A DNA stretch of 64,000 nt from Bradyrhizobium sp. cir1 (lineage in GTDB: Bacteria > Pseudomonadota > Alphaproteobacteria > Rhizobiales > Xanthobacteraceae). The DNA lies in contig NZ_JACIHE010000001.1 in the NCBI RefSeq assembly GCF_014198245.1, positions 620,001 to 684,000 of the forward strand. The letters are read 5' to 3'. Positions 38,648 through 47,569 of this stretch are shown here, piece after piece (position 1 is the first letter of the stretch; the number at the start of each line of letters is the position of its first letter). The position numbers and the translations under genes were made by a program. The notes beneath the pieces were generated by a model. The model was not told the DNA's origin and did no database searches. It was given only the letters and a program-made list of their open reading frames with translations.

Positions 38648-40165
38648 GTGACGGCTGAAGCGCAGCGGTGGCGCGCATTTTGGCCCATCCTGCTGTTCGC
38701 AGCGGGCCTTTTGGTGTTGACCGTGATCAGCGCCGGCTCCGTCTACCTCGTCAACAAGGCGAGAGACGACAGCAAATGGGTGCTCCACACCATCGAGGTG
38801 GAGAACCAGGTCAACACCCTCCTGCTCGAGGTCAGACGTGCCGAGAGCAGCGCCCGCGGCTTTCTCCTGACCCAGGGCCCGGATTTCCAGTCAGATCACG
38901 AGAGGGCGGTCGCGGCGATCATTCCGGCGCTCGACAAGCTCACGCGCCAGATCGGCGACAGTCCGGCGCAGCGCGACAGCATCGAGAAGCTGAGCGCGGC
39001 GATCGAGATCCGGCTCGGCCAGTTCGCGCGCGAGATGGATTTCATCAAGCAAGGTCAGACCGACAATGCCAAGGCGCTCGTCCGCGAGGCCGCCGCCGGC
39101 ACCACGACCACCACGATCAGCAACTTCGCCAACGCGATGATCCGCGAAGAGGAACGGCTGTTCCGGCTCCGCTCCGTCAATGCCGACCGCAGCCAGACGC
39201 TGGCCGCCTCCCTCACCGGCATCGGCTCGGGTCTCGTCGTGGTGCTGGCGCTGATCTCGATCTGGCTGCTGCGCCGCTCGGCAAGCATTCGTGACGAGGC
39301 CGAGACGCGCCTGCGCGATGCCAACCTCAATCTGGAGGCCGTTGTCGACGAACGCACGGCCGACCTGCGCGAGGCCAACAACGAGATCCAGCGCTTCGCC
39401 TATATCGTCAGCCACGATCTGCGCTCGCCGCTCGTCAACATCATGGGCTTCACCAGCGAGCTCGAAGAGCTCGGCGGCGACATCTTCCGCCGTGTCAGCA
39501 GCCTCACCCACGTCCCGGCCGGCGGGCCGCCCTTGGCCTCCGGCGAGATCACGCTCGAAGGTCCCGACAAGCAGCTTTCCGAGGATTTCTCCGAGGCGCT
39601 CGGCTTCATCAAATCGTCGATCGCCAAGATGGACCGGCTGATCTCGGCGATCCTCAACCTCACCCGCGAGGGCCGGCGCGAATTCCAGCCGGAGAAGATC
39701 GACATCCGCGAGTTCGTCGAGGCCATCGTGTCGACGCTGGCGCATCAGGCCGCCGAAGCGCAGGCCGAGATCCACGTCGAGCCGCTGCCTGACATCGTCA
39801 GCGATCGCCTTGCGCTGGAACAGATCTTCTCCAACCTGATCGACAACGCGATCAAATACCTGAAGAATGGCGTGCCCGGAGAGATCAGAATTCGCGGGCG
39901 TACCAAGCTCGGCTATGCCATCTTCGAGATCAGCGACAACGGCCGCGGCATCGACGCTAGGGATCATCAGCGGATATTCGACCTGTTCCGCCGTGCGGGA
40001 ACCCAGGACAAGCCGGGACAGGGCATAGGTCTTGCCCATGTGCGTGCACTTGTGCGCCGTCTCGGCGGCACCATGTCGGTATCGTCGGAACTGAACGCGG
40101 GCAGCACGTTCACCATCACGCTGCCCGTCGCCTGGAACGCCAGCACCCGGAAACCAGATCGATGA
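38648..40165 (+). CDS. CHASE3-domain sensor histidine kinase
   Basis: About 505 residues from GTG 38648 (VTAEAQRWRAF), with GAGGCGA upstream; a TTG at 38579 would add 23 residues lacking conserved character. A first membrane helix (about 10-35) is followed by a periplasmic CHASE3 four-helix domain (VENQVNTLLLEVRRAESSARGFLLT), a second helix (GIGSGLVVVLALISIWLL), then a DHp helix with the phospho-accepting His in FAYIVSHDLRSPLVNIMG. The HATPase domain has NLIDNAIKYL, DNGRGID and GIGLAHVRALVRRLGG. It heads an operon in which each gene overlaps the next by ATGA, so the three products are made together and likely form a phosphorelay. Confidence 0.93.
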   Translation: MTAEAQRWRAFWPILLFAAGLLVLTVISAGSVYLVNKARDDSKWVLHTIEVENQVNTLLLEVRRAESSARGFLLTQGPDFQSDHERAVAAIIPALDKLTRQIGDSPAQRDSIEKLSAAIEIRLGQFAREMDFIKQGQTDNAKALVREAAAGTTTTTISNFANAMIREEERLFRLRSVNADRSQTLAASLTGIGSGLVVVLALISIWLLRRSASIRDEAETRLRDANLNLEAVVDERTADLREANNEIQRFAYIVSHDLRSPLVNIMGFTSELEELGGDIFRRVSSLTHVPAGGPPLASGEITLEGPDKQLSEDFSEALGFIKSSIAKMDRLISAILNLTREGRREFQPEKIDIREFVEAIVSTLAHQAAEAQAEIHVEPLPDIVSDRLALEQIFSNLIDNAIKYLKNGVPGEIRIRGRTKLGYAIFEISDNGRGIDARDHQRIFDLFRRAGTQDKPGQGIGLAHVRALVRRLGGTMSVSSELNAGSTFTITLPVAWNASTRKPDR

Positions 40166-40602
40166 CGCAGCCAGTCACCATCATCATGATCGAGGACGAC
40201 GAGGGGCACGCCCGGCTGATCGAGCGCAACATCCGCCGCTCCGGCGTCAACAACGAGATCATCTCGTTCGCCAACGGCACCGATGCGATGAAGCACCTGT
40301 TCGGCGCCGACGGCAGCGGGCTTTCCCAGAAGGGCAATGCCCTCTTGATCCTGCTCGACCTCAACCTGCCCGACATGAGCGGGATCGACATCCTGAAGCA
40401 GATCAAGGAAAACAGATATCTCAAGGCCTCGCCCGTGGTCGTGCTCACGACCACCGACGATTCCCAGGAGATCAAGCGCTGCTACGAGCTCGGCTGCAAC
40501 GTCTACATCACCAAGCCCGTCAACTACGAGAATTTCGCCAACGCCATCCGGCAGCTCGGGCTGTTCTTCTCGGTCATCCAGGTCCCGCCCGCCGCACCAT
40601 GA
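40162..40602 (+). CDS. Single-domain response regulator (Rcp1-like)
   Basis: 146 residues containing only a receiver domain: acidic pair in [16 protein letters not shown], phospho-acceptor Asp66 in [11 protein letters not shown], Thr in VVLTTTDD and the Lys of [11 protein letters not shown]. The FFSVIQVP tail matches the Rcp1/CheY-like group that partners phytochrome- or CHASE3-type kinases. The start ATGA overlaps the stop of the upstream kinase. With no output domain, it should pass phosphate on or act by protein contact. Confidence 0.94.
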   Translation: MTQPVTIIMIEDDEGHARLIERNIRRSGVNNEIISFANGTDAMKHLFGADGSGLSQKGNALLILLDLNLPDMSGIDILKQIKENRYLKASPVVVLTTTDDSQEIKRCYELGCNVYITKPVNYENFANAIRQLGLFFSVIQVPPAAP

Positions 40603-41726
40603 ACCAGAGAATGCCGACATTGCTGTATATCGACGACGACGACGCGCTGGCGCGCCTGGTCGAACGCGGCCTGACCCGGCGCGGCTACAGGGTCGTCCAC
40701 GCCGCCAGCGGCGAGGAAGGCCTCGAGCACATCCGCCGCGCCTGCGCCCAAGCCAACATCGAAGACAGCATCGAGGGCAGCATCGACGTCGTGGCGCTCG
40801 ACCAGTACATGCCGGGCCTCGACGGCCTCGAGACGCTCGAGCAGATCATGGCGATCCCGGACGCCCCTCCCGTGGTGTTCGTCACGGCGTCGCAGGACTC
40901 CAGCATCGCGGTCACCGCGCTGAAGGCGGGTGCGGCCGATTATCTCGTCAAGGACGTCAAGGGCGACTTCATCCCCCTGCTCCACGTCGCCGCCGAGGGC
41001 GCGCTGCGCCAGGCCGAGCTGCAGAAGGCACGCGAGGAGGCGGAAGCCGAGATTCACGCCTCGCGCGACCGCTATGCCGCGCTTGCCGCCGAACGCGAGA
41101 TGCTGCTGCGCGAGGTCAATCACCGCGTCGGCAACTCGCTGCAGATCATCGCCTCGCTGCTGCACCTTCAGGCCAGCTCCGCCGCGCAGGAAGAGGTCAA
41201 GGCCGCGCTGACCAACGCGATGGGCCGCGTCGCCGCGGTCGCGCAGGTGCACCGCCGCCTCTACACCTCGCAGGACCTGAAGAGCGTGGTGCTGAACCAA
41301 TATCTGGACTCGCTGCTCGAGGATCTGCGCCGCTCGGCCGAAGGCAACCGGATGTCGCGCCTGACGCTGAAGGCCGAGCCGGTCGAGATCGACCCGGACC
41401 GCGCCGTCGCCGTCGGCATCATCGTCAACGAGTTGGTGATGAATGCGGTGAAATACGCCTATCCCGACGGCGCCGGCCCGATCCATGTCGAGCTGACCTC
41501 GCAGGGCGAGGATCTCCTGCTGACGATCGCCGACGACGGCGTCGGCGACAACGTCAAGGCCGACCCGCGTTCTACCGGCATGGGCCAGCGCATCGTCGCG
41601 GCCATGGCCACCAAGCTCGACGCCTCAGTCGAGCGCGACCCCGCCCACAGCGGAACCCGCATCTTGCTCAGGTTCCAGCGCACGCCCACCGCGCCCGACA
41701 AGACCAACAACGCCGCCGCGAGCTGA
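40599..41726 (+). CDS. Response regulator-histidine kinase fusion (receiver plus HisKA_2/HWE-type kinase)
   Basis: 375 residues, soluble. A receiver domain with Asp68 ([13 protein letters not shown]) is followed by a short coiled coil (about 135-165) and a HisKA_2 dimerisation region with His175 in [22 protein letters not shown] HATPase with [14 protein letters not shown] and DDGVGDNV completes it. This order, receiver first and kinase second, is seen in light and stress signalling proteins of alphaproteobacteria, where the receiver gates kinase output. It overlaps the upstream regulator by ATGA. No transcription factor is encoded beside it, so the downstream target lies elsewhere. Confidence 0.93.
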   Translation: MNQRMPTLLYIDDDDALARLVERGLTRRGYRVVHAASGEEGLEHIRRACAQANIEDSIEGSIDVVALDQYMPGLDGLETLEQIMAIPDAPPVVFVTASQDSSIAVTALKAGAADYLVKDVKGDFIPLLHVAAEGALRQAELQKAREEAEAEIHASRDRYAALAAEREMLLREVNHRVGNSLQIIASLLHLQASSAAQEEVKAALTNAMGRVAAVAQVHRRLYTSQDLKSVVLNQYLDSLLEDLRRSAEGNRMSRLTLKAEPVEIDPDRAVAVGIIVNELVMNAVKYAYPDGAGPIHVELTSQGEDLLLTIADDGVGDNVKADPRSTGMGQRIVAAMATKLDASVERDPAHSGTRILLRFQRTPTAPDKTNNAAAS

Positions 41727-41779
41727 CCGCACCTCGCCCCCATCGCAACCGCATTGCGATCCTGCTATTGTCGCAAGCC

Positions 41780-42460
41780 ATGACTTCGCGCGATTCCGCC
41801 CCGTCTGAGATCACGCCGGCCGTGCTGCTGCGTGCCTATGCCTGCGGCATCTTTCCGATGGCCGAAAGCGCCGACGATCCGACCCTGTTCTGGGTCGAGC
41901 CGGAGCTGCGCGGCGTCATCCCGCTCGACGGCTTTCGCGTCGCCTCGCGGCTCGCGCGCACCGTGCGGTCGGATGCGTTCCGGGTGACCGTCAACACCGC
42001 CTTCAAGGCCACGATTGCCGGCTGCGCGGCGCCGCAGGAAGGTCGCGAGGACACCTGGATCAACAAGCGTATCCGCGACCTCTATGGCGGCCTGTTCGAG
42101 CTCGGTCACTGCCACAGCGTCGAGGCCTGGCAGGGCGACGACCTCGTCGGCGGGCTTTACGGCGTGAGCCTGGGACGGGCCTTCTTCGGCGAAAGCATGT
42201 TTCACACCGCGCGCGATGCCTCGAAGGTCGCGCTGGTGCATCTGGTGGCGCGGCTGATCCATGGCGGCTTCGAGCTGCTCGACACGCAATACGTCACCGA
42301 GCATCTGAAGAGCTTTGGCGCCGTCGAGATTTCGCGGCGGCGCTACACCGCGCTGCTCGACAAGGCGCTCGCCGGCGAGCCCGGCGATTTCCTCAGGCTC
42401 TCGTCCGGCGATGCGATCCCCGGCGCACGCGCGCTCGAGATCATCGCCTCGCGACAATAA
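41780..42460 (+). CDS. aat: Leucyl/phenylalanyl-tRNA-protein transferase
   Basis: 226 residues from ATG 41780 ([10 protein letters not shown]). Family features are [34 protein letters not shown], and the C-terminal core [33 protein letters not shown]. It adds Leu or Phe from tRNA to proteins with N-terminal Lys or Arg, marking them for ClpS/ClpAP degradation (N-degron pathway). It is separated from accC by the signalling operon and converges on the DUF2155 gene with seven bases between stops. Confidence 0.95.
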   Translation: MTSRDSAPSEITPAVLLRAYACGIFPMAESADDPTLFWVEPELRGVIPLDGFRVASRLARTVRSDAFRVTVNTAFKATIAGCAAPQEGREDTWINKRIRDLYGGLFELGHCHSVEAWQGDDLVGGLYGVSLGRAFFGESMFHTARDASKVALVHLVARLIHGGFELLDTQYVTEHLKSFGAVEISRRRYTALLDKALAGEPGDFLRLSSGDAIPGARALEIIASRQ

Positions 42461-42467
42461 ATCAGAT

Positions 42468-43499
42468 CTATCGGCTGCCGAACCCGGGGATGCCGAACAG
42501 ACCTGGCCGCTGCTCCGGTGGCGGCGGCGGAGCGGGCTGCTGTTGCGGCGGAGGCGGCAAAGGCTGCGGCGGGCGCTGCTGCACGGCCTGCTTGGGCGCG
42601 GCCTTCTTCTGCGCGGGCGGCGGCGGAGGCGCGGGCTTGGTCGCGGGATCCGGTGCCGCGGTTGCAATGGTCTGCTGCGGCTCTTTGCAGTCGGTCAGCC
42701 AGATATCGTAGATCGGATGCTCGACGCCGTGCAGGCCGGGGCTTGCCGCATACATCCAGCCCGAGAAGATCCGCTTCACCTCGCCCTGCAAGGTGATCTC
42801 GTCGACCTCGACGAAGGCGTCGGTGTTGGTCGCTTCCGTCGCCGGCCGCGTGTAGCAGGCGTCGGTTTTGACCCTGAGCGCACCGAACTGCACGGTCTCG
42901 CCGATCTCCTCGTCGAAATTGATGATGCGGCCGGTGATCTTGTCGAGGCCGGAGAAGGTCGCCTTCTTGTTCACGATCTTCTGGGCCGGCGGCTCGGTCA
43001 CGACCTCGTCGCCCGGCTGCAGGCTCGCCGGCGTCTGCGGCACGGCACCGCCCGGCCCGCCCTTCTGCTGGGGCTGGCGCTGGCCGGGCGCACCCGGGGC
43101 GCCTTGCGGACTGGGCGGAGCAATCGCGGCGGAGGGCGGCTGATTTGGCGGCGCGACGGTCGAGCCTGGCGGCGGCGCCAAAGGCTGGGTCTCGACCGGT
43201 CCCGGCATGACATTACCCTGGCGGCTCGGCGGCGGCATCGGGCGCGACGGCAGCACGCGGCCCTGCGGCGGCAGCTCGGGGACCTCTTCGTCGTCGTCGG
43301 GCACCTGCGGCTGCGGCTGGCCGCGCGGAATGCTGCCCGGCGGCCGCGGCGGCGGATCGGAGAAGATCGTGCCGATCTGCGCCTGCGCAGGCGTTGCAGC
43401 CGTCAGCGCGGTGGCGGCCAGCAGCGCCGCAAGGCCTGTCAGGGTAAAGGTTTTGAACATCTCGCGCGGCTTCAACAGCGAATCGGGCTTGTTGGACAC
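42468..43499 (-). CDS. DUF2155 domain-containing secreted protein, proline-rich
   Basis: Up to 343 residues from GTG 43499; ATG 43460 (MFKTFTLTGLAALLAATALTA) gives a shorter product beginning directly at the signal peptide and is equally likely. After cleavage near TPAQA-Q there are about 130 residues of Pro/Gln-rich linker. The conserved DUF2155 domain follows (about 165-275, KKATFSGLDKITGRIINFDEEIGETVQFGALRV and RIFSGWMYAASPGLHGVEHPIYDIWLTDC), ending in another Pro-rich tail. Function is unknown; the family sits beside NDUFA12 and aat in many alphaproteobacteria. It faces aat with convergent stops. Confidence 0.9.
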   Translation of the reverse strand: MSNKPDSLLKPREMFKTFTLTGLAALLAATALTAATPAQAQIGTIFSDPPPRPPGSIPRGQPQPQVPDDDEEVPELPPQGRVLPSRPMPPPSRQGNVMPGPVETQPLAPPPGSTVAPPNQPPSAAIAPPSPQGAPGAPGQRQPQQKGGPGGAVPQTPASLQPGDEVVTEPPAQKIVNKKATFSGLDKITGRIINFDEEIGETVQFGALRVKTDACYTRPATEATNTDAFVEVDEITLQGEVKRIFSGWMYAASPGLHGVEHPIYDIWLTDCKEPQQTIATAAPDPATKPAPPPPPAQKKAAPKQAVQQRPPQPLPPPPQQQPAPPPPPEQRPGLFGIPGFGSR

Positions 43500-43719
43500 A
43501 TTCTACAGGGGATACCGCCGCTCGCAGGCCCTCCGGTTAACACGCCGAATACGGCGGGGGAAGGGCGGCATCCCTGCCCTTCCCGGCGCTGTCTGGCCAG
43601 ACCGGCTCCCGGATGGGATAGTCGGATACCACTCCCGGGGCCCAAGACGGGCAAAAGACGGGCATTCGCCTCCCGGAAACAACGTCCAACCATAACAGAA
43701 TCCTCAGAGGTCGCCCCCG

Positions 43720-44667
43720 ATGCCCGTTGTCCTCGATCCCGACGCCGCCGCCGTCTACAAGGCCTTCCAGGTGGCCGGCCGGCCCGCCTACGAGACCCTG
43801 ACCGCGCCGGAGGCCCGCGCCTATTATCTGCAGGCGCGCTTTGCCACCAACCCCGAGCCGCCCGAGCTTGCCCGCGTCGCCCCTCTCGCGATCCCGGCGC
43901 CGCACGGGGCCGTCCTTGCCCGCCTCTACGTCCCGAACGAACCGCGCCGGCACGACGGCTTGTCGCCAGCCCTGGTGTTCTTCCACGGCGGCGGCTGGGC
44001 GATCGGCGATCTCGACTCCCACGACGTCGTCTGCCGCCAGCTTGCCGTTTCGGGCGCGTTGATCGTGATCTCGGTCGACTACCGCCTCGCGCCCGAGCAC
44101 AAGTTTCCCGCCGCTGCCGATGACGCGATCGCCGCGACAAGGTGGATCGCCGCCAATGCACGCGAGCTCGGCATCGACGCCTCACGCCTGTCGATCGGCG
44201 GCGACAGCGCCGGCGGCAATCTCGCCGCGGTCGTGGCGCTCGCCGCCCGCGACGCCGGCGGCCCCGCGATCGCCGGCCAGCTATTGATCTACCCGGCAAC
44301 CGATTTCGCCATGACGCACGGCTCGCACCGCGAGGCCGAGACCAGCGTGCTGCTGACCCATTCGGTGATCCGCTGGTTCCGCGATCACTATCTCAACGGC
44401 ACCGCCGACATCCACGACTGGCGCGCCTCGCCGGCGCGCGCGCAAAACCTGGCCGGCCTGCCGCCGGCCTATGTGCTGACCGCCGGCGCCGATCCGCTGC
44501 GCGACGAAGGCGATGAATATGCCGCGCGCCTGAAGCAGGCCGGCGTATCAGTCACGTACAAGCACTATCCCGGCCAGTTCCACGGCTTCTTCACCATGGG
44601 CAAATTGCTGCAACAGGCCAATGTCGCCGTGAGCGAAATTGGCGCGTGGTTGAAGGGATTGGGCTGA
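43720..44667 (+). CDS. Alpha/beta hydrolase, hormone-sensitive lipase family
   Basis: 315 residues. The oxyanion-hole HGGGW motif (VFFHGGGWAIGDLDSHD), the nucleophile elbow GGDSAGGN, the acid residue in GADPLRDEGDEYA and the catalytic His in QFHGFFTM define the bacterial HSL esterase family. It should cleave short- to medium-chain esters in the cytoplasm. It is followed 13 bases later by a BASS-type transporter, suggesting cotranscription and possibly import of a carboxylate ester or release and movement of an acid. Confidence 0.94.
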   Translation: MPVVLDPDAAAVYKAFQVAGRPAYETLTAPEARAYYLQARFATNPEPPELARVAPLAIPAPHGAVLARLYVPNEPRRHDGLSPALVFFHGGGWAIGDLDSHDVVCRQLAVSGALIVISVDYRLAPEHKFPAAADDAIAATRWIAANARELGIDASRLSIGGDSAGGNLAAVVALAARDAGGPAIAGQLLIYPATDFAMTHGSHREAETSVLLTHSVIRWFRDHYLNGTADIHDWRASPARAQNLAGLPPAYVLTAGADPLRDEGDEYAARLKQAGVSVTYKHYPGQFHGFFTMGKLLQQANVAVSEIGAWLKGLG

Positions 44668-44680
44668 CGCACCTTCCTCC

Positions 44681-45688
44681 ATGCCTTCCATCCTCAAAAC
44701 CCTCTTCGCCCTCCCCCTGCGCGCCCTGACCTGGCTCGGCGGCCAGGGCACGCGCGCCGTGGCGGCGATCGCGTTCATCGCGGTCGCGGTGCCGCCGCTC
44801 GGTGCGCTGCTGCGTCCCTACGTCACCGAGGCGATCCTCTGCCTGCTCTGCATCTCCTTCCTGCGCGTCGATCTCGTCGCGCTGTACGGCCACCTGCGCC
44901 GGCCGGCCTTGATCGCCAGCGCGACGGCCTGGACCACGATCGGCGTGCCGCTGGTCGTCGGGCTCCTCGCCCATGGCAGCGGGCTGGACCGAAGCTCCCC
45001 CGGCCTCTTCCTCGCGCTGATGCTCCAGGCCATGGCCTCGCCGATGATGGCCGCCCCGGCGCTCGCCGCGCTGATCGGCCTCGATGCCACGCTGCCGCTG
45101 GTCACGCTGGTCACCGCGACCGCGCTGGTGCCGTTCACGGCCTCGCTGTTCGCAAGCCTGTTTCTCGGCGACATGCTCAGCATCTCGCCGCTCGCGCTCG
45201 GCGCAAAACTGCTCACCATCCTCGCGGTCTCGCTGATTGGCGCAACCGCAATCCGCTGGATGTTCGGCGCCGCTGCGATCCAGCGCCACAAGCGCCCGAT
45301 CGACGGTTTCAACATCCTGATCCTGCTGGTCTTCGCCTCCGCCGTGATGGGCGACGTGGCGCACGACTTCGTCGCCGATCCCGTGTTCGCGATCGGCGTC
45401 GCACTGCTCGCCTTCGCGGTCTATTTCACCCTGCTCGCTGTGACGACGCTGATCTTCCGCCGCGCCGGCACCGAGCGTGCGTTCGCGATCGGCCTGATGG
45501 TGTCACAGCGCAATCTCGGATTGATGCTGGCGGCGACCGCGGGCGCGCTGCCGCCGACGACCTGGCTCTATTTCGCGCTGACGCAGTTTCCGATTCATCT
45601 GGCGCCCTATCTGCTGACGCCAATCGCGCGGCGGCTGACTATGGACAGCGACGGCGCCAGCGCGACGGCCCCAGACACCACGAGCTAG
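44681..45688 (+). CDS. BASS-family (bile acid:sodium symporter-like) membrane transporter
   Basis: 335 residues with nine to ten hydrophobic helices. Hydrophobic segments such as LFLALMLQAMASPMMAAPAL and the conserved region GLMVSQRNLGLMLAATAGAL (family residues GxxxxNxxL) support the BASS/arsenite-permease-like fold. It should move an organic anion with Na+. It starts 13 bases after the esterase stop and converges on a methyltransferase gene with seven bases between the ends. Specificity unknown. Confidence 0.85.
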   Translation: MPSILKTLFALPLRALTWLGGQGTRAVAAIAFIAVAVPPLGALLRPYVTEAILCLLCISFLRVDLVALYGHLRRPALIASATAWTTIGVPLVVGLLAHGSGLDRSSPGLFLALMLQAMASPMMAAPALAALIGLDATLPLVTLVTATALVPFTASLFASLFLGDMLSISPLALGAKLLTILAVSLIGATAIRWMFGAAAIQRHKRPIDGFNILILLVFASAVMGDVAHDFVADPVFAIGVALLAFAVYFTLLAVTTLIFRRAGTERAFAIGLMVSQRNLGLMLAATAGALPPTTWLYFALTQFPIHLAPYLLTPIARRLTMDSDGASATAPDTTS

Positions 45689-45695
45689 CACGCTT

Positions 45696-46490
45696 TCATG
45701 TCGGCGCCCCAGCAGGTTTCGACGCCTTGAAGATATAGCGATTGGTGCTGAAGAAATATTGTCCCGCCCCGGCGAGGTGCTCGAACTCGCTGTGCCATGC
45801 ATTGAGATCATCGGCGGAGACGTCGTTCGTGCGGCCGACGAAATCCCGGATACCCTGTGCCAGTCCCTTGCTGTAGCTCTCGTCATCGTACCGCAAATTC
45901 AGAATCGGAAAGACGGACGCTCCGTCCAGATGAAATCCGGCATTGACCAGTCTTGAGGCCATCGATCTCGGCAGACGCGGATGGGCGCAGTGCGCCTCCC
46001 ATGATTTCATGACGGAAGCCATGCGTTCCCGGTTGTCGGAATGCCAGACCACAGCGTCCCAATCCGTTGCGACGAAAATCGCTCGGCCGCCCGGTTTCAG
46101 GACGCGAAATGCTTCGATGAGGACGCGGTCGACATCGGGCACGTGCTCGGCGACCTGAGTGCAGACGACGGCGTCAAACCACGCATCGCGCTGATCCAGC
46201 TCCGTCGCGTTGCCGACGGCATATGAAATCCACTCCGACGCCTTCTGCCGGTTGCAGACGGCGATCAGGTCGGTCGACACATCGATGCCTACGACAGATC
46301 CATGAGGCCCGACGGGCTCAGCCATGCTTTCGCAGAGATAGCCCGGACCGCATCCGATATCGAGAACACGCTCGCCGGCAGACAGATCGAGCTGCCGGAT
46401 TGTCTCCGCGCGCTGGGCCTTCACATCGCCCGTGAGATAGAGTCTCTGAAGCCGTTTCGCGTTCTCATTGCTGTACTCCATTCCGCTCAT
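45696..46490 (-). CDS. Class I SAM-dependent methyltransferase
   Basis: 264 residues from ATG 46490 (MSGMEYSNENAKRL), which has GGAGG at ideal spacing; ATG 46502 would add four residues. Motif I is VLDIGCGPGYLCESMAEPVG, the acidic residue after strand two is in VVGIDVS, and the post-II region is FDAVVCTQVAEHVPDVDRVLIEAFRVLKPGG, all in the UbiE/Methyltransf_11 pattern. It transfers methyl to an unidentified small molecule. It is 35 bases after the GlxA regulator stop on the same strand, so the regulator and methyltransferase may form an operon. Confidence 0.92.
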   Translation of the reverse strand: MSGMEYSNENAKRLQRLYLTGDVKAQRAETIRQLDLSAGERVLDIGCGPGYLCESMAEPVGPHGSVVGIDVSTDLIAVCNRQKASEWISYAVGNATELDQRDAWFDAVVCTQVAEHVPDVDRVLIEAFRVLKPGGRAIFVATDWDAVVWHSDNRERMASVMKSWEAHCAHPRLPRSMASRLVNAGFHLDGASVFPILNLRYDDESYSKGLAQGIRDFVGRTNDVSADDLNAWHSEFEHLAGAGQYFFSTNRYIFKASKPAGAPT

Positions 46491-46525
46491 CGTCGCCTCC
46501 ATGGTCGCACGGCAAGTGAGATTTC

Positions 46526-47464
46526 CTATCCCGCCCGCGCCGCGCGCCGCAGCGCCTGCGGCGGCTGGCCGAAAGCGCGGATGAAGGCGCGCCGCATCCG
46601 CTCGGGATCGCGGAATCCGGTGGTTTCCGCAACCAGCTCGATCGCCTCGCGCGAGGACTGCACGCGCTCGCGGGCGACTTCGAGCCGCAAGCGCTCGATC
46701 GCCTTGGACGGCGTCGTGCCGGTCTCGGCGGCGAAGGCGCGGGCAAAATGCCGCGCGCTCATGCCGGCGCGATCGGCGAGCTCCTCCACGGTCAGCGGCG
46801 CGTCGAGATTTTCGCGCGCCCAGGATAGCAGCGCGCCGAAGCGTCCGTTCGGCGCCTTCAGCTCGAGCAACGAGGAGAATTGCGACTGGCCGCCGCTGCG
46901 ACGATGGTACAGCACGAGCTGCCGCGCCGTCGCCTGCGCGATCTCCTCGCCCTGGTCCTCGTTGACCATCGCCAGCGCAAGGTCGATGCCGGCCGTGATG
47001 CCCGCCGAGGTCCACACATTGCCGTCGCGGGTGAAGATCTGGTCCGGCTCGAACTTCACTTTGGGATAGCGCGCGACGAAATCGCGCGTCCGCCCCCAAT
47101 GCGTGGTGGCGCGGCGGCCGTCGAGCAGGCCCGCCTCGGCGAGCACATAGGCGCCAGAGCAGACGCTGGCGACCCGCGCGCCGCGCTTCGCCAGCCGCTG
47201 CACGAAGGCGCGCGTGACCTCGCAGCGCGCGGCCTCCGCAACGCCGGCGCCGCCCGCGATGACGAGCGTCGTGATCGCATTCGCCGACTTGAAATCACGC
47301 GCCATAATCTCGACGCCCGACGAGCTGCGCACAGGCCCTGCGTTCAGCGCCAGCACCCGCAGCGCAAGCGGCTTGCTGGAAGCACGTGCCGCGATCTCGA
47401 ACACCGAGATCGGGCCGGCCGCGTCGAGCAACTGGAAGTCTGGAAAGATCAGGATGCCGATCAT
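46526..47464 (-). CDS. GlxA family AraC-type transcriptional regulator (DJ-1/PfpI plus AraC)
   Basis: 312 residues from ATG 47464 (MIGILIFPDFQLLDAAG), preceded by GGAGCTGG. The N-terminal DJ-1/PfpI-like domain (about 1-185) has the nucleophile-elbow cysteine in VASVCSGAYVLAEAGLL. The C-terminal AraC domain (about 210-310) has two helix-turn-helix units (LTVEELADRAGMSARHFARAFAAETG and IELVAETTGFRDPERMRRAFIRAFG). Such regulators often control amine or isonitrile metabolism and sit beside a stand-alone DJ-1/PfpI enzyme, as here. The shared divergent promoter holds an inverted repeat that may be its operator. Confidence 0.93.
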   Translation of the reverse strand: MIGILIFPDFQLLDAAGPISVFEIAARASSKPLALRVLALNAGPVRSSSGVEIMARDFKSANAITTLVIAGGAGVAEAARCEVTRAFVQRLAKRGARVASVCSGAYVLAEAGLLDGRRATTHWGRTRDFVARYPKVKFEPDQIFTRDGNVWTSAGITAGIDLALAMVNEDQGEEIAQATARQLVLYHRRSGGQSQFSSLLELKAPNGRFGALLSWARENLDAPLTVEELADRAGMSARHFARAFAAETGTTPSKAIERLRLEVARERVQSSREAIELVAETTGFRDPERMRRAFIRAFGQPPQALRRAARAG

Positions 47465-47483
47465 GGGCCAGCTCCAAATGTCA

Positions 47484-47518
47484 TGTCCGAAAGTGAGGGA
47501 ATTACGCCATTTTGGACA
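47484..47518. promoter_or_regulatory. Inverted repeat in the GlxA-regulator / DJ-1 divergent promoter
   Basis: TGTCCGAAA (47484-47492) and TTTTGGACA (47510-47518) form a 9-base inverted repeat with one mismatch and a 17-base spacer, centred between the two divergent genes. The geometry suits a dimeric AraC-type regulator, most simply the adjacent GlxA-family protein. Confidence 0.45.
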
Positions 47519-47569
47519 GAAGAGCATCATGCCAGTTTGCTCCCGTCAAGCTCTTCATTGGAGGTTCTC

